Positions 17,766-26,904 of a stretch of DNA of 64,000 nucleotides are shown here, piece by piece. The translations under genes and the position numbers were made by a program. Under the pieces are notes generated by a model. The model ran no database searches. It worked only from the letters and a program-made list of their open reading frames with translations, and had not been told where the DNA came from. Position 1 is the first letter of the stretch; every line of letters begins with the position of its first letter. Source of the stretch: Sabulicella glaciei (GTDB lineage: Bacteria; Pseudomonadota; Alphaproteobacteria; Acetobacterales; Acetobacteraceae); the NCBI RefSeq assembly GCF_026183895.1, contig NZ_JAPFQI010000011.1, forward strand, positions 1 through 64,000. The letters are read 5' to 3'.

Positions 17766-19586
17766 TCACGCGCCGCGGAGGGCCACCACCTTGTCCCGCC
17801 CTTCCCGCCGCACGCGCAGCCAGGCGGTCAGCGCCGCAGGCTCCAGGGGCGGGGCGAAGAAGTGGCCCTGCACCGCGTCGCAGCCCAGCCGCGCCAGGGT
17901 GCGTGCCTCCGCCTCGTCCTCCACCCCTTCGGCGATGGCGTCGAGGCCCATGGCCTGGGCGAGGCGGACCATCCCAGTCACCACTTTTTCCGCCCGCGGG
18001 TCGGTGCCCAGGCGGCGGACAAAGGACCCGTCCACCTTCAGCGCGTCCAGCGGGATGCGCAGAAGCTGGGCAAGGCCGGAGGTGCCGGTGCCGAAATCAT
18101 CCAGCACGATCCGCGCCCCCTTGCCGCGCAGGGCGGCAAGGCGCGACACGGTGGCATGGGCGATGCGGTCCAGCACCGCATCCTCCATGATCTCGACCGT
18201 CAGGCAGGACAGGCTGATCCCGGCCTGCTCCACCTGGGATTCCAGCGTTTCCACCACGTCGGCCCGCGCCAGCTCCCCGGCGGAGAGGTTCACGCCGATC
18301 CGGCCCGGCGCCAGGTCCTGGCGCCGCAGCGCCGCATAGGTGGCGAAGCCGATCTCCCGCACGCGGCGCGACACCGCCTCGGCCCGGTCCAGCCGCCCGG
18401 CCACGGCGAAGATCTCGCCGGGCGGCACCTCGCCCAGTTCCGGATGGGTCCAGCGCGCCAGGATCTCGAGGCCGCGCACCTCGCCGTCGCGCAGCCCGAT
18501 CACCGGCTGCATCGCGCAGCCCAGCCCCTCGGGCAGACCCTCCGCGAAGGCGAGGAGCAGGGTCGCCTCCCGCGCCATGCGCGCCGCATCCTCCGGCTCG
18601 GTCCGTCCCACCGAGCCGCGGCGGCGGCGCTTGCTGCGGATGAGCGCCTCGTCCGCCAGCCGGGCGAGCCGCCCGGCCTCCGTCCCGTCCTCCGGGGCGA
18701 GGGCCACGCCGGCGCTGACGCCCAGGCGCAAATTCCGCCCGTCATGGAGGACCGGGCGGGACACGGTGGCGCAGATCCCCTCCGCAATGCTCTGGGCAGT
18801 GTCCCAGTCGCCGACGCCGGGCAGCAGGGCCAGGAACTCGTCGCCGCCGAGCCGCGCCACCAGGTCACCCGCACGGACGGCGGAGCGGATGCGCTGGGCG
18901 GCGGCGCGCAGCAGCGCATCGCCCGCCGCGTGGCCATGGGCGTCGTTGGCTTCCTTGAAATGGTCGAGGTCCATGGCGATCACGGCGAGCGGTCCGCCCC
19001 CGGCCAGCAGGGATTCCAATTCCGTCATGGCGGCGGCGCGGTTGGGCAGGCCGGTGAGCGCGTCGGTGACGGAGGAAGTGCCGAGGCGCCGCATGGCCCG
19101 CCGCAACTCCAGGTTGGCCTGGGCAGCCTGGGCTAGCCTTCGCACCAGCCGCACCGTCGTTTCGTCCATTGGCCGCGGGTGGTGGTCGAGGATGCAGAAC
19201 GTCCCCAGCGCATGGCCTTCCGGCCCCACGAGCGGCACGCCCAGATAGGAGCGGATGGAGGGATCGTCCGTCACCAGCGGGTTGTCGCGGAACCGCGCAT
19301 CCTCACGCAGGTCGGAGACCGCCAAGGGCTGCTTCGGGTCCAGGATGGCATGGGAGCAGAAAGCGAGGTCGCGCGGGGCTTCCGATGCCGCGAAGCCGTG
19401 CCGGGCCTTGAAGAAGGCACGGTCGGCATCGATCAGCGAAACCAGGGCGATGGGCGCGCCGGTCAGTTCCGCCGCGAGGGCCACGAGGTCGTCGAAAGCC
19501 TGTTCCCCCGCGGTGTCGAGGATGTCATAGGAGCGCAGGGCCGCCAGGCGCTGCGCTTCGTCGTTGGGCATTGGGGCTGAGGGCAT
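17766..19586 (-). CDS. GAF-GGDEF-EAL cyclic-di-GMP signalling protein
   Basis: Cytoplasmic sensor joining a GAF domain (about 20-160), a diguanylate cyclase domain (about 175-330) and a phosphodiesterase domain (about 345-590). Seen: intact RLGGDEF, and RAGD five residues before it, matching the product-inhibition RxxD site. In the EAL domain the signature reads EIL (GLEILARW), but NLS, EIMED, DDFGTG, KVDGSF, EGVED and QGHFF are present, so phosphodiesterase activity may survive. 606 aa. Start at 19586 is supported by GGAAGGGAG. Input ligand unknown. It lies near motAB, suggesting control of motility (inference). Confidence 0.92.
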   Translation of the reverse strand: MPSAPMPNDEAQRLAALRSYDILDTAGEQAFDDLVALAAELTGAPIALVSLIDADRAFFKARHGFAASEAPRDLAFCSHAILDPKQPLAVSDLREDARFRDNPLVTDDPSIRSYLGVPLVGPEGHALGTFCILDHHPRPMDETTVRLVRRLAQAAQANLELRRAMRRLGTSSVTDALTGLPNRAAAMTELESLLAGGGPLAVIAMDLDHFKEANDAHGHAAGDALLRAAAQRIRSAVRAGDLVARLGGDEFLALLPGVGDWDTAQSIAEGICATVSRPVLHDGRNLRLGVSAGVALAPEDGTEAGRLARLADEALIRSKRRRRGSVGRTEPEDAARMAREATLLLAFAEGLPEGLGCAMQPVIGLRDGEVRGLEILARWTHPELGEVPPGEIFAVAGRLDRAEAVSRRVREIGFATYAALRRQDLAPGRIGVNLSAGELARADVVETLESQVEQAGISLSCLTVEIMEDAVLDRIAHATVSRLAALRGKGARIVLDDFGTGTSGLAQLLRIPLDALKVDGSFVRRLGTDPRAEKVVTGMVRLAQAMGLDAIAEGVEDEAEARTLARLGCDAVQGHFFAPPLEPAALTAWLRVRREGRDKVVALRGA

Positions 19587-19702
19587 TCGATTTCTCCCTT
19601 CCAGCCCGTCCGCTCGCGACGTTGCGGTCTGGGAAAGGCCTTCCAGTCATGGTTGCAAAAGACTAGCCTGAAGACGCCGTTCGGTGGCACAAGGTCGCTC
19701 CC

Positions 19703-21082
19703 ATGCTCCCGTATCCCCGCCTTGCCGATGGCGCAAATCCTCCTCACGGGGCGAAACGGGCGGACATGGCAGCGGGTCTGGGAAGGTCTGTGGGAGCAAT
19801 CGGCCGGTTCACCATCAGTTTGCGCCTCCTCCTGGCGCTGACCCAGATGGCCGCGGTCGGCCTCGGTGGGGCGGTGCATGCCGTCACGCAGCTTTCGCGC
19901 ACCGACACGACCTATACCCGCGTCCTGGAGCAGGAAGCGGCGGGCATGGTCCTCGTCACCCGCGCCGGGCTGCACGCCCATAATGATTCGCGTCTCCTGC
20001 AGAGCCTGTTCGTAGAACGGGACATGCCGGCGCGCCAGCGCATCCTGGGGGAGCGGGACAGGGCCCAGCGCCGCTTCCGCGACGCCATCGCCCGCGCGCA
20101 GGACGTCCTGCCGAAGGAAACCGCGGCGCTCGACGACATCGAGCGCCATTTCGAGACCATGTTCGATTCCGGCCAGCGTATCGAGGCGGCGCTGCTGGCC
20201 GGCGAGGATGAGCGGGCCCTTCGCATGCTGCAGGAGGAACGGCTTCCGGCCTTCGAGTCCTTCCGCCGTGTGGCCCAGACCGAGGTGGCCCGCCTGCACC
20301 GCCGCATGGACGAGATCTCGGAGGAAGCGACGCGCAAGGCCGAGCGGGCTTGGCAGGTCACCCTGCTCACCGCCGTGCTGGCGGTGCTGCTCGCCCTGTT
20401 CCTCGCCGCTTGGCTGCTGCGCCGGACCGTCATCGCTCCGCTCGACGCCGTGGCGGCGCGGATGCGCGCCCTGGAGGCGGGGGATGACCGCGCCCCGGTG
20501 CCGGGCCAGGAGCGCGCGGACGAGATCGGCCGCATGGCACGGGCCCTGGAAAGCTTCCGCCTCGCCGCCATCGAGCGGCGGCGCCTGGGGCACGAGGCGC
20601 GCACCGACGCGCTGACCGGCCTCCTCAACCGCCGGGCGCTGCTGGAAACGCTGGAAACCCTGGCGGGCGGGGCCACGCCCCTGCTGGCGATCGCGATCGA
20701 CCTCGACCACTTCAAGCAGGCCAACGACACCCACGGCCACGCCACGGGCGACGCGCTGCTGCGGGCGGTGGCGCAGCGCATCCGCGCCGCGCTGCGCGCG
20801 GGCGACATCGCCGGGCGGCTGGGCGGCGACGAGTTCGTGGTGATCCTGGCCGGCACGGACGAGGCAGCGGAAGCGGTGGCGCATCGCCTGCGCGACACGC
20901 TGAACGGCCCGGTGGAGATCGAGGGGCGCCTGCTGCGCCTTGGCGCCACGCTGGGCATCGCGGCGCTGCCGCGCGACGCGGGGACGCCGGCCGGGCTGCT
21001 GGAAGCCGCGGACCAGGCGCTGATCCGCGCCAAGCGGATCGGGCGCGGCGGGGTCGGTCGCGCCGCTGCCCGCGCCGGCTGA
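19703..21082 (+). CDS. Membrane-bound diguanylate cyclase with HAMP domain
   Basis: Inner-membrane sensor making cyclic di-GMP. Seen: first helix LRLLLALTQMAAVGLGGAV (about 38-57), a helical periplasmic sensor (about 60-205, four-helix-bundle look), second helix LLTAVLAVLLALFLAAWLL (about 217-235), HAMP (about 236-290), then GGDEF domain with DALTGLLNRRAL (about 304) and RLGGDEF, preceded by RAGD as an inhibitory site. 459 aa from this ATG; an alternative ATG at 19766 gives 438 aa and neither has a strong RBS. It is divergent from the GAF-GGDEF-EAL gene and converges on motA with only 4 bp between. Confidence 0.9.
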   Translation: MLPYPRLADGANPPHGAKRADMAAGLGRSVGAIGRFTISLRLLLALTQMAAVGLGGAVHAVTQLSRTDTTYTRVLEQEAAGMVLVTRAGLHAHNDSRLLQSLFVERDMPARQRILGERDRAQRRFRDAIARAQDVLPKETAALDDIERHFETMFDSGQRIEAALLAGEDERALRMLQEERLPAFESFRRVAQTEVARLHRRMDEISEEATRKAERAWQVTLLTAVLAVLLALFLAAWLLRRTVIAPLDAVAARMRALEAGDDRAPVPGQERADEIGRMARALESFRLAAIERRRLGHEARTDALTGLLNRRALLETLETLAGGATPLLAIAIDLDHFKQANDTHGHATGDALLRAVAQRIRAALRAGDIAGRLGGDEFVVILAGTDEAAEAVAHRLRDTLNGPVEIEGRLLRLGATLGIAALPRDAGTPAGLLEAADQALIRAKRIGRGGVGRAAARAG

Positions 21083-21086
21083 GCCG

Positions 21087-21953
21087 TCAGGCGATCTGGA
21101 GCTCCTGCAGCGACGCTTCCAGTTCCGCGAAGGAGGGCATCAGGGCGGAGGGGACGACCTTGCGCCCCGCCTCCACGCTCACTTGCGGGGCGTTGCCGTG
21201 CAGATGCGCGACGATGACGGCGCGGATCACTTCGTAGAAGGCGCTTTCCTCCTCCACGATGCCCTTCAGCCGCGCCGCCATGGGGCCCATCAGCCCATAG
21301 GCCAACAGCACCCCCAGAAAGGTGCCGACCAGCGCGCCGCCGATCATCTTGCCCAGCACGGCCGGCGGCTGGTCGATGGAGCCCATGGTCTTGATGACGC
21401 CCAGCACCGCCGCGACGATGCCCAGCGCCGGCAGCGCGTCGGCGATGTTCTGCATGGCGTGGGAGGGGTGCATCTCCTCCTCCTTCAGCTTCTTCAGCTC
21501 CCGCGCGATGATGTCCTCCAGCTGGTGCGGGTCGTCGGCGTTCATGCCGACCATGCGCAGGTAGTCGCAGATCAGCACGGCGGCGTGGTGGTCCTGGAGG
21601 ATCCGCGGGAATTTCTGGAAGGCGGCGCTTTCCCCCGGCTTCTCGATATGCGGCTCCAGCGCCATGGCGCCCTTGGTCTGGGCGAGGCGCACGAAATAGT
21701 AGAGCAGCGACAGCAGCGCGGCGTAGTCCTCCTTTCGGTAGCGCGCGCCCTTGAGGACCTTCCCGAAGGCGCCGGCCGTGTGCTTCACGTCGTGCATCGA
21801 GTTGGCCATCAGGAAGGCGCCCACCGCCGCCCCGCCGATCATCATCATCTCGAAGGGCAGGGAGCCGATGATGATGGCGAACTGGCCCCCGGCAATCGTG
21901 TAGCCGCCGAACACCATGATGAGGAGAAAGGCGAAGCCGAGCAGCGTGGTCAT
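21087..21953 (-). CDS. motA: Flagellar motor stator protein MotA
   Basis: Proton-channel subunit of the flagellar stator. Seen: four membrane helices, the first starting at LLGFAFLLIMVFGGYTIAGG, the cytoplasmic loop with KTAGAFGKVLKG-like sequence (about 60-70), and the conserved proline region MGSIDQPPAVLG (about 193-204) before the last helices. 288 aa, as expected. Its ATG overlaps the motB stop by 4 nt, so motB is translated first and motA is coupled to it; this is the reverse of the usual motA-motB order. Confidence 0.95.
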   Translation of the reverse strand: MTTLLGFAFLLIMVFGGYTIAGGQFAIIIGSLPFEMMMIGGAAVGAFLMANSMHDVKHTAGAFGKVLKGARYRKEDYAALLSLLYYFVRLAQTKGAMALEPHIEKPGESAAFQKFPRILQDHHAAVLICDYLRMVGMNADDPHQLEDIIARELKKLKEEEMHPSHAMQNIADALPALGIVAAVLGVIKTMGSIDQPPAVLGKMIGGALVGTFLGVLLAYGLMGPMAARLKGIVEEESAFYEVIRAVIVAHLHGNAPQVSVEAGRKVVPSALMPSFAELEASLQELQIA

Positions 21954-22969
21954 CGCGGCGCCTCCGCCTGGCGCAGCAGGGTGATCGCGACGCGGCGATT
22001 GGCCGCCGCCCCCGGCTGGTCGCGCAACAGCGGCTCGCGGTCCGCATGGCCGCTGACATGGGCGAGGCGCGTCTCGGGCAGCCCCGCCTCCGTCAGCAGG
22101 CGCCGCGCCGCATTGGCCCGTTCCGCCGCCAAGTCCCAGTTGGAGCGCCCGCCGCCGCGGAAGGGCGCGCTGTCCGTGTGGCCGGAAACGGAAACCGGGT
22201 TGGGGAGGCGCAGCGCCGCCTGGGCGACGGCGCGGATCGCGGCCCGCGCCCGCTCGCTCGGCGCGGCGTTGCCGGTGCTGAACATGGGCTGGCCGTCGGC
22301 TTCCAGAAGCTGGATGCGCAGCCCCTCCGGCGTCACCTCCACCAGGAACTGGCCGGCGGCGGCGGAAAGGCTGGGGTCGTCTCGCAGCGTGTCCCGCAGT
22401 GCCGCCGCCGCCTCCTGCAGCGCGGCCTCCTCCCGCCGCGCCAGCTCGGCGCGCAGCGCGGCGTCGGTGAGGCGGGCGGCGTCGCTCTCCCCCTCGGGGC
22501 CGGGCAGGACGCGGCCGAGCTCCGCGCCGCCGGGCGCAGCCATGCGCGGCGGCGGGGTTTCCTCCTCGCCGCGCGGACCCTCGCGGCGGGCGAAGGGCTC
22601 AGCAGGGGTAGGGCTGTCATCCTCCTCCTCCAGGTCGGCAAGGATCGGGCGCGGGCCGCGCTCCACCCGGATCGCCCCGGTTTCGGAGGCCATGCGCCCG
22701 GCCGCGTGCGGGGTGGAGCCGCCAAAGGGCTGGCCGGTGCCGGACACGCCATTGGACAGGGCATGCGTCGGGTTGAAGTAGTCGGCGAGGCCGCGCCGCT
22801 GCTCCTCCGTCGTGGCGTTCAGCAGCCACATGAGCAGGAAGAAGGCCATCATGGCGGTGACGAAATCCGCATAGGCCACCTTCCAGGCGCCGCCGTGATG
22901 GCCGTGCCCGCCCTCCTCGATCCGCCGGAGGACGATGGTGCCGCCCCCCGCGCCCTTCCGCTTCGCCAC
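21950..22969 (-). CDS. motB: Flagellar motor stator protein MotB
   Basis: Peptidoglycan-anchored stator subunit. Seen: one N-terminal membrane helix with the proton-carrying aspartate in WKVAYADFVTAMMAFFLL (about residues 27-44), an acidic/proline-rich plug-linker (about 75-190) and an OmpA-like domain with VSVSGHTDSAPFRG and NWDLAAERANAARRLL (about 260-295). 339 aa. I start at GTG 22969 (VAKRKGAGGG), preceded by GGGGA; the longer open frame upstream to 23317 has no MotB character. The basic GGG-rich N-terminus is typical. The only flagellar genes in the window are this pair. Confidence 0.94.
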   Translation of the reverse strand: MAKRKGAGGGTIVLRRIEEGGHGHHGGAWKVAYADFVTAMMAFFLLMWLLNATTEEQRRGLADYFNPTHALSNGVSGTGQPFGGSTPHAAGRMASETGAIRVERGPRPILADLEEEDDSPTPAEPFARREGPRGEEETPPPRMAAPGGAELGRVLPGPEGESDAARLTDAALRAELARREEAALQEAAAALRDTLRDDPSLSAAAGQFLVEVTPEGLRIQLLEADGQPMFSTGNAAPSERARAAIRAVAQAALRLPNPVSVSGHTDSAPFRGGGRSNWDLAAERANAARRLLTEAGLPETRLAHVSGHADREPLLRDQPGAAANRRVAITLLRQAEAPR

Positions 22970-23272
22970 GCCGGTCCCCGTCTCTGCCCGGCGCCATACT
23001 GGGCCAGCCCCGTTACCGAAGCCTGAAGCGCAGCGGCGGCGGCGCCCGTGCGTTCTGTCCGCACCGCACCACCCCGCCATGCGCCCCGCGTAGGGCCGCC
23101 CTGACGGGGGAGTTGCGGACTTGCCAGGGGCTTCCAGGCAGCCTAGAGCGCCCGGCACTTCCGTGATAACGCGATGCCGCCCGGGGCTGGACCGGGTGGC
23201 CAGCACAGGACGCGGCGCACCCCTCCCACTGTGAATCCGGGGGGCGGCCCCGGCAGCAGGAGACCGAGCGAA
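22970..23272. other. 303-bp divergent intergenic region between motB and acpP
   Basis: No gene is supported here. It must carry promoters for motB (minus) and acpP (plus). Very GC-rich; TTGCCA near 23127 followed by an AT-poor -10 is the only weak promoter-like string. The sequence before acpP can form a GC-rich hairpin (about 23225-23255) but shows no known riboswitch core. AGGAG lies about 10 nt before the acpP ATG. Confidence 0.4.
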
Positions 23273-23515
23273 ATGAGCGAGACCGCCGAGAAGGTGAAGA
23301 AGATCGTGGTGGAGCACCTGGGCGTCGAGGAGGCCAAGGTCACCCCCGAGGCTTCCTTCATCGACGACCTGGGCGCCGACAGCCTGGACACGGTCGAGCT
23401 GGTGATGGCCTTCGAGGAGGCCTTTGGCGTGGAGATCCCGGACGACGCGGCGGAGAAGATCCAGACCGTGAAGGACGCGATCGACTTCATCGAGAAGTCG
23501 CAGGCTTCGGCCTGA
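23273..23515 (+). CDS. acpP: Acyl carrier protein
   Basis: Carries growing fatty-acyl chains on a phosphopantetheine arm during type II fatty-acid synthesis. Seen: the modification site [19 protein letters not shown] with the serine at about residue 38, acidic helices throughout, and 80 aa, the normal length. ATG at 23273 gives the standard start [12 protein letters not shown]; longer in-frame extensions are proline/glycine-rich and unlikely. It is followed after 26 bp by fabF, the usual pairing. Confidence 0.97.
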   Translation: MSETAEKVKKIVVEHLGVEEAKVTPEASFIDDLGADSLDTVELVMAFEEAFGVEIPDDAAEKIQTVKDAIDFIEKSQASA

Positions 23516-23541
23516 CGCACGGGAACTGACGGGGGGAAAGG

Positions 23542-24825
23542 ATGTTCGCTCAGGGGCTCGCGCCGCGGCGCGTCGTCGTCACCGGAATGGGGATCGTCAG
23601 CCCGCTCGGGCTCGGCGTTGACCATGTCTGGAAGCGGCTCGTCGCCGGCGAAAGCGGCATCGGGCCGATCACCCACTTCGACGTGAAGGACCTGCCCGCG
23701 AAGATCGCGGGCCAGGTGCCGGAAGGGAAGAAGGACGAGGGCGGCCTGGACCTGGGCGAATGGATCCCCGTCAAGGACCAGAAGAAGATGGACCGCTTCA
23801 TCCAGCTCGCCTGGGTGGCGGCGGAGGAAGCGATCCAGGATTCGGGCTGGATGCCGGAGGACGAGCCCTCGCGCATCGCCACCGGCGTGATGATCGGCTC
23901 GGGCATCGGGGGGCTGGAAACGATCCAGGAAGCCTCGACCCTGGTGGCGGCGGGGCGCACGCGCCGCCTGTCGCCCTTCTTCATCCCCTCGGCCCTGGTG
24001 AACCTCGCTTCCGGCCAGGTCTCCATCAAGTACGGCTTCAAGGGCCCGAACCATTCCGCCGTGACGGCCTGCGCAACCGGCGTGCACGCCATCGGCGACG
24101 CGGCGCGGCTGATCGCGCTGAGCGATGCGGACGTGATGGTCGCCGGCGGTGCCGAGGCGGCGATCTGCGAGCTGGGCATCGGCGGCTTCTGTGCCGCCCG
24201 CGCCCTGTCCACCGCCTTCAACGACGACCCCGCCGCGGCATCCCGTCCCTGGGACAAGGACCGCGACGGCTTCGTGATGGGCGAGGGCGCCGGCGTCCTC
24301 GTGCTGGAGGAGCTGGAGCACGCCAAGGCGCGCGGCGCGAAGATCTACGCCGAAGTCGTCGGCTACGGCATTTCCGGCGACGCGCACCACATCACCTCCC
24401 CGGCCGAGGATGGCGATGGCGGGTTCCGCGCCATGCAATCCGCCCTGCGCTCCGCCGGGCTGGCGCCGGGCGACATCCAGTACGTCAACGCTCACGGCAC
24501 CTCGACCCCCATGGGCGACGACATCGAGCTGTCCGCCGTGGAGCGCCTGTTCGGCGAGGACGGCAAGACCATCGCCATGTCTTCCACCAAGTCGGCGGTC
24601 GGGCACCTGCTGGGCGCGGCGGGCGCGGTGGAGGCGATCTTCTCCATCCAGGCGATCCGCGACAACGTGGCCCCGCCCACGCTGAACCTCGACAGCCCTT
24701 CGCGCGAGACGGTGATCGACCGCGTGGCCAAGGAGGCGCAGCAGCGGCCCATCGAGGTGGCGCTGTCCAACTCCTTCGGCTTCGGCGGCACCAATGCTTC
24801 GGTGATCTTCCGCCAAGCGCCGTGA
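23542..24825 (+). CDS. fabF: Beta-ketoacyl-ACP synthase II
   Basis: Condenses malonyl-ACP with acyl-ACP in fatty-acid elongation. Seen: RRVVVTGMGIVSPLG at the start, catalytic cysteine in AVTACATGVHAIGDA (about residue 175), the two histidines in NAHGTSTPMGDDIE (about 316) and SSTKSAVGHLLGAAGA (about 353), and the C-terminal NSFGFGGTNAS. 427 aa, slightly above the usual ~415. Operon with acpP upstream and mltG downstream, a common arrangement in alphaproteobacteria. Confidence 0.97.
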   Translation: MFAQGLAPRRVVVTGMGIVSPLGLGVDHVWKRLVAGESGIGPITHFDVKDLPAKIAGQVPEGKKDEGGLDLGEWIPVKDQKKMDRFIQLAWVAAEEAIQDSGWMPEDEPSRIATGVMIGSGIGGLETIQEASTLVAAGRTRRLSPFFIPSALVNLASGQVSIKYGFKGPNHSAVTACATGVHAIGDAARLIALSDADVMVAGGAEAAICELGIGGFCAARALSTAFNDDPAAASRPWDKDRDGFVMGEGAGVLVLEELEHAKARGAKIYAEVVGYGISGDAHHITSPAEDGDGGFRAMQSALRSAGLAPGDIQYVNAHGTSTPMGDDIELSAVERLFGEDGKTIAMSSTKSAVGHLLGAAGAVEAIFSIQAIRDNVAPPTLNLDSPSRETVIDRVAKEAQQRPIEVALSNSFGFGGTNASVIFRQAP

Positions 24826-24858
24826 CTTTTCCCCCTCTCGGGCGCTAATGCGCCCGAG

Positions 24859-25821
24859 ATGCGACGCTTCCTCAAGCTCATGGTTGTGGCCCTCGCCCTG
24901 CTCGCGGTGGCGGGCGGCGCGGCTGCCTGGTTCGCGTGGCGCGAGGCCAGCGCCCCGGGACCCCTCGCGGAACAAGCCAACATCGTGATCCCGCGCGGCG
25001 GGGTGGAGGCGATCGCCGCCACCCTGGCCGAGCGCGGCGCGGTGAATTCGCCGCGGCTCTTCGCCCTGGCGGCACTGGCGACGCGCGGCGAGGGGCCGCT
25101 GCGCGCCGCGGAGTTCACTATCCCGGCCGGCGCCTCCATCCGCGACATCCTTTCCATCCTGCGCCAGGGGCGGCCGGTGCAGCGCCGCCTCACCATTGCC
25201 GAGGGGCTGACGGCGCGGCAGGTCGCCGCCCTGCTGGAGCGCACGGAGGGCCTGTCCGGCGAGGTGCCGACGATCAACGAGGGCGCGCTGCTGCCCGAAA
25301 CCTACAGCTTCACCCTAAACGACAGCCGCGCCGCGATCGTCCGCCGCGCCACAACCGCGATGGACGCGGCGCTGGAGGAGGCGTGGAACGACCGCGCGCC
25401 CAACCTGCCGCTGAACTCGGCGCGGGAGGCGCTGATCCTCGCCTCCATCGTCGAGCGCGAGACGGGGGTGGCGGCGGAGCGCGGGCGGGTGGCCGGGGTG
25501 TTCATCAACCGGCTGCGGCGCGGCATGCCACTGCAATCCGACCCCACCGTGGCCTATGGCGCGGGCAACGGGATGCCCATGGACCGGCCGCTCTCCCGCG
25601 CCGACCTGGACCAGCAACACCCCTACAACACCTACCGCAACCGCGGCCTGCCGCCCGGCCCCATCGCCATGCCAGGCCGCGCCTCCATCGAGGCCGTCAC
25701 CCGGCCCGAGGCGACGGATTTCATCTATTTCGTCGCCGATGGCACGGGCGGCCACGCCTTCGCCCGCACGCTGGAGGAGCACAACCGGAACGTGGCGCGC
25801 TGGCGCGCACTGAATCGTTGA
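24859..25821 (+). CDS. mltG: Endolytic transglycosylase MltG
   Basis: Inner-membrane lytic transglycosylase that cuts nascent peptidoglycan and is thought to end glycan-strand growth. Seen: one N-terminal anchor helix (about 5-24), a LysM-like small domain with NIVIPRGGVEAIAATLAERG (about 41-60), and the YceG catalytic core with the glutamate in LASIVERETGVAAERG (about 194-209), LQSDPTVAYG (about 230) and YNTYRNRGLPPGPI (about 255). 320 aa. Third gene of acpP-fabF-mltG with a 33-bp gap. The TGA stop overlaps the first bases of an intergenic repeat element. Confidence 0.95.
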   Translation: MRRFLKLMVVALALLAVAGGAAAWFAWREASAPGPLAEQANIVIPRGGVEAIAATLAERGAVNSPRLFALAALATRGEGPLRAAEFTIPAGASIRDILSILRQGRPVQRRLTIAEGLTARQVAALLERTEGLSGEVPTINEGALLPETYSFTLNDSRAAIVRRATTAMDAALEEAWNDRAPNLPLNSAREALILASIVERETGVAAERGRVAGVFINRLRRGMPLQSDPTVAYGAGNGMPMDRPLSRADLDQQHPYNTYRNRGLPPGPIAMPGRASIEAVTRPEATDFIYFVADGTGGHAFARTLEEHNRNVARWRALNR

Positions 25822-25954
25822 TGCTCTCAACGCGGCGGCTGAAAGCCGCCGCTACGCCGGGCGCCGTCTCCGGCGGCTTGGCTCCGCCGCGGCACGGGTG
25901 CGCTGGCTGAGCCGATGGTCTGGCGGCGCCGGCCGCGTTTGCAGCCGGATCCTG
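25820..25954 (+). repeat. Intergenic three-hairpin repeat element, copy A
   Basis: One of three related elements in the window. It starts with TGCTCTCAACGCGG at the mltG stop, then hairpin 1 (GCGGCGGCT-GAA-AGCCGCCGC), the shared CTACGCCGGGCGCCG, a middle segment with CGGCTTGGCTCCGCCGC, and ends with hairpin 3 (CCGGCCGC-GTTT-GCAGCCGG, one mismatched pair) and GAT. Same orientation as mltG. No coding capacity. Copies B (27952-28073) and C (57010-57143) share ends and architecture. Confidence 0.8.
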
Positions 25955-26002
25955 TATCGGTGCGCCCAGCTCATAGATCCGCGCTGGCTGCGGCCCTGTC
26001 CG

Positions 26003-26893
26003 TCAGGACAGCCCCGACATCTCCTCCACCAGCCGCCCCAGCGCCACCACGTCCTCGCCTCCCGCGCCGCGCTCCACCAGCATTTCCAGCAGGGGCAGTG
26101 CCATGGCCGTGGCCGGGGCGAAGGTGCCGGTGTCCTTCACCGCCTCGGCGGCGAGGCGCAGATCCTTCAGCATCAGCTCCGCCCGGAAGCCAGGGGTGAA
26201 CTTGCGGTCCAGCAGGCGCTTGGCGTGGTTGCGCAGGACGGCGCTGTCAGCGGAGCCACCCATCAGCGCCTCGCGCATCGCCAGGGGGTCCAGCCCCGCC
26301 TTGCGCCCCATGCTCAACGCTTCCGCCACGGCGACGAGGCTGGCGCAGATCATCAGCTGGTTCGCCGACTTGCACACCTGCCCCGCGCCCGAGGGGCCGA
26401 GGCGGGTGATCGTCTTGCCCACCGCCGCGAAAAAGGGCTGCGCCGCCGCGAAGGCGGCCTCGTCGCCGCCCACCATGCAGGTCAGCGTGCCGTCGATGGC
26501 GCCCTGCGGACCGCCGCTCACCGGGCTGTCCAGGAGGATGGCGCCGCGCTCGGCCATGAGGCGCTCGGCGAAGCCGCGCGTCGCCGCGGCGGAGATGGTG
26601 GAGAAATCCACCACCACTGTGCCGCGCTCCACCCCCTCGGCGATGCCACCGGGGCCGAACAGTGCCGCCTCCACGTCCGGCGTGTCGGGCACGCAAAGCC
26701 CGACCACGGCCGCGCCGCGCGCCGCCTCCGCCCCCGTGCCGCACAGCCGCGCGGAAAGCCCCTCGGCCTTGGACGGGGTGCGGGAGGAGACGGCGAGGTC
26801 GAAGCCCGCCTTCGCGATGTTGGCGGCCATGGCACGGCCCATGACGCCGAGCCCGACAAAGGCCGCCCGTGCGGGCGGGGTGATGGCTTGCAT
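26003..26893 (-). CDS. NAD(P)-dependent beta-hydroxyacid dehydrogenase (3-hydroxyisobutyrate dehydrogenase family)
   Basis: Cytoplasmic oxidoreductase of the HIBADH/GarR/GlxR family. Seen: Rossmann motif AFVGLGVMGRAMAANIAKAG (about 11-30), substrate-binding DSPVSGGPQGAIDGTLT (about 119-135), and the catalytic lysine in GAGQVCKSANQLMICASLV (about 168-186). 296 aa, normal. ATG preceded by AAAGGAA. It sits 11 bp after a Bug receptor gene on the same strand, so the pair probably imports and oxidises one hydroxy-acid (inference). Exact substrate unknown. Confidence 0.9.
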   Translation of the reverse strand: MQAITPPARAAFVGLGVMGRAMAANIAKAGFDLAVSSRTPSKAEGLSARLCGTGAEAARGAAVVGLCVPDTPDVEAALFGPGGIAEGVERGTVVVDFSTISAAATRGFAERLMAERGAILLDSPVSGGPQGAIDGTLTCMVGGDEAAFAAAQPFFAAVGKTITRLGPSGAGQVCKSANQLMICASLVAVAEALSMGRKAGLDPLAMREALMGGSADSAVLRNHAKRLLDRKFTPGFRAELMLKDLRLAAEAVKDTGTFAPATAMALPLLEMLVERGAGGEDVVALGRLVEEMSGLS

Positions 26894-26904
26894 GGAGGTT
26901 CCTT

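Noticed and set aside
23180-23272. Possible riboswitch in the GC-rich leader of acpP
   Set aside because: No B12 box, glycine, TPP or SAM core is recognisable, and acpP is not a usual target of such switches.
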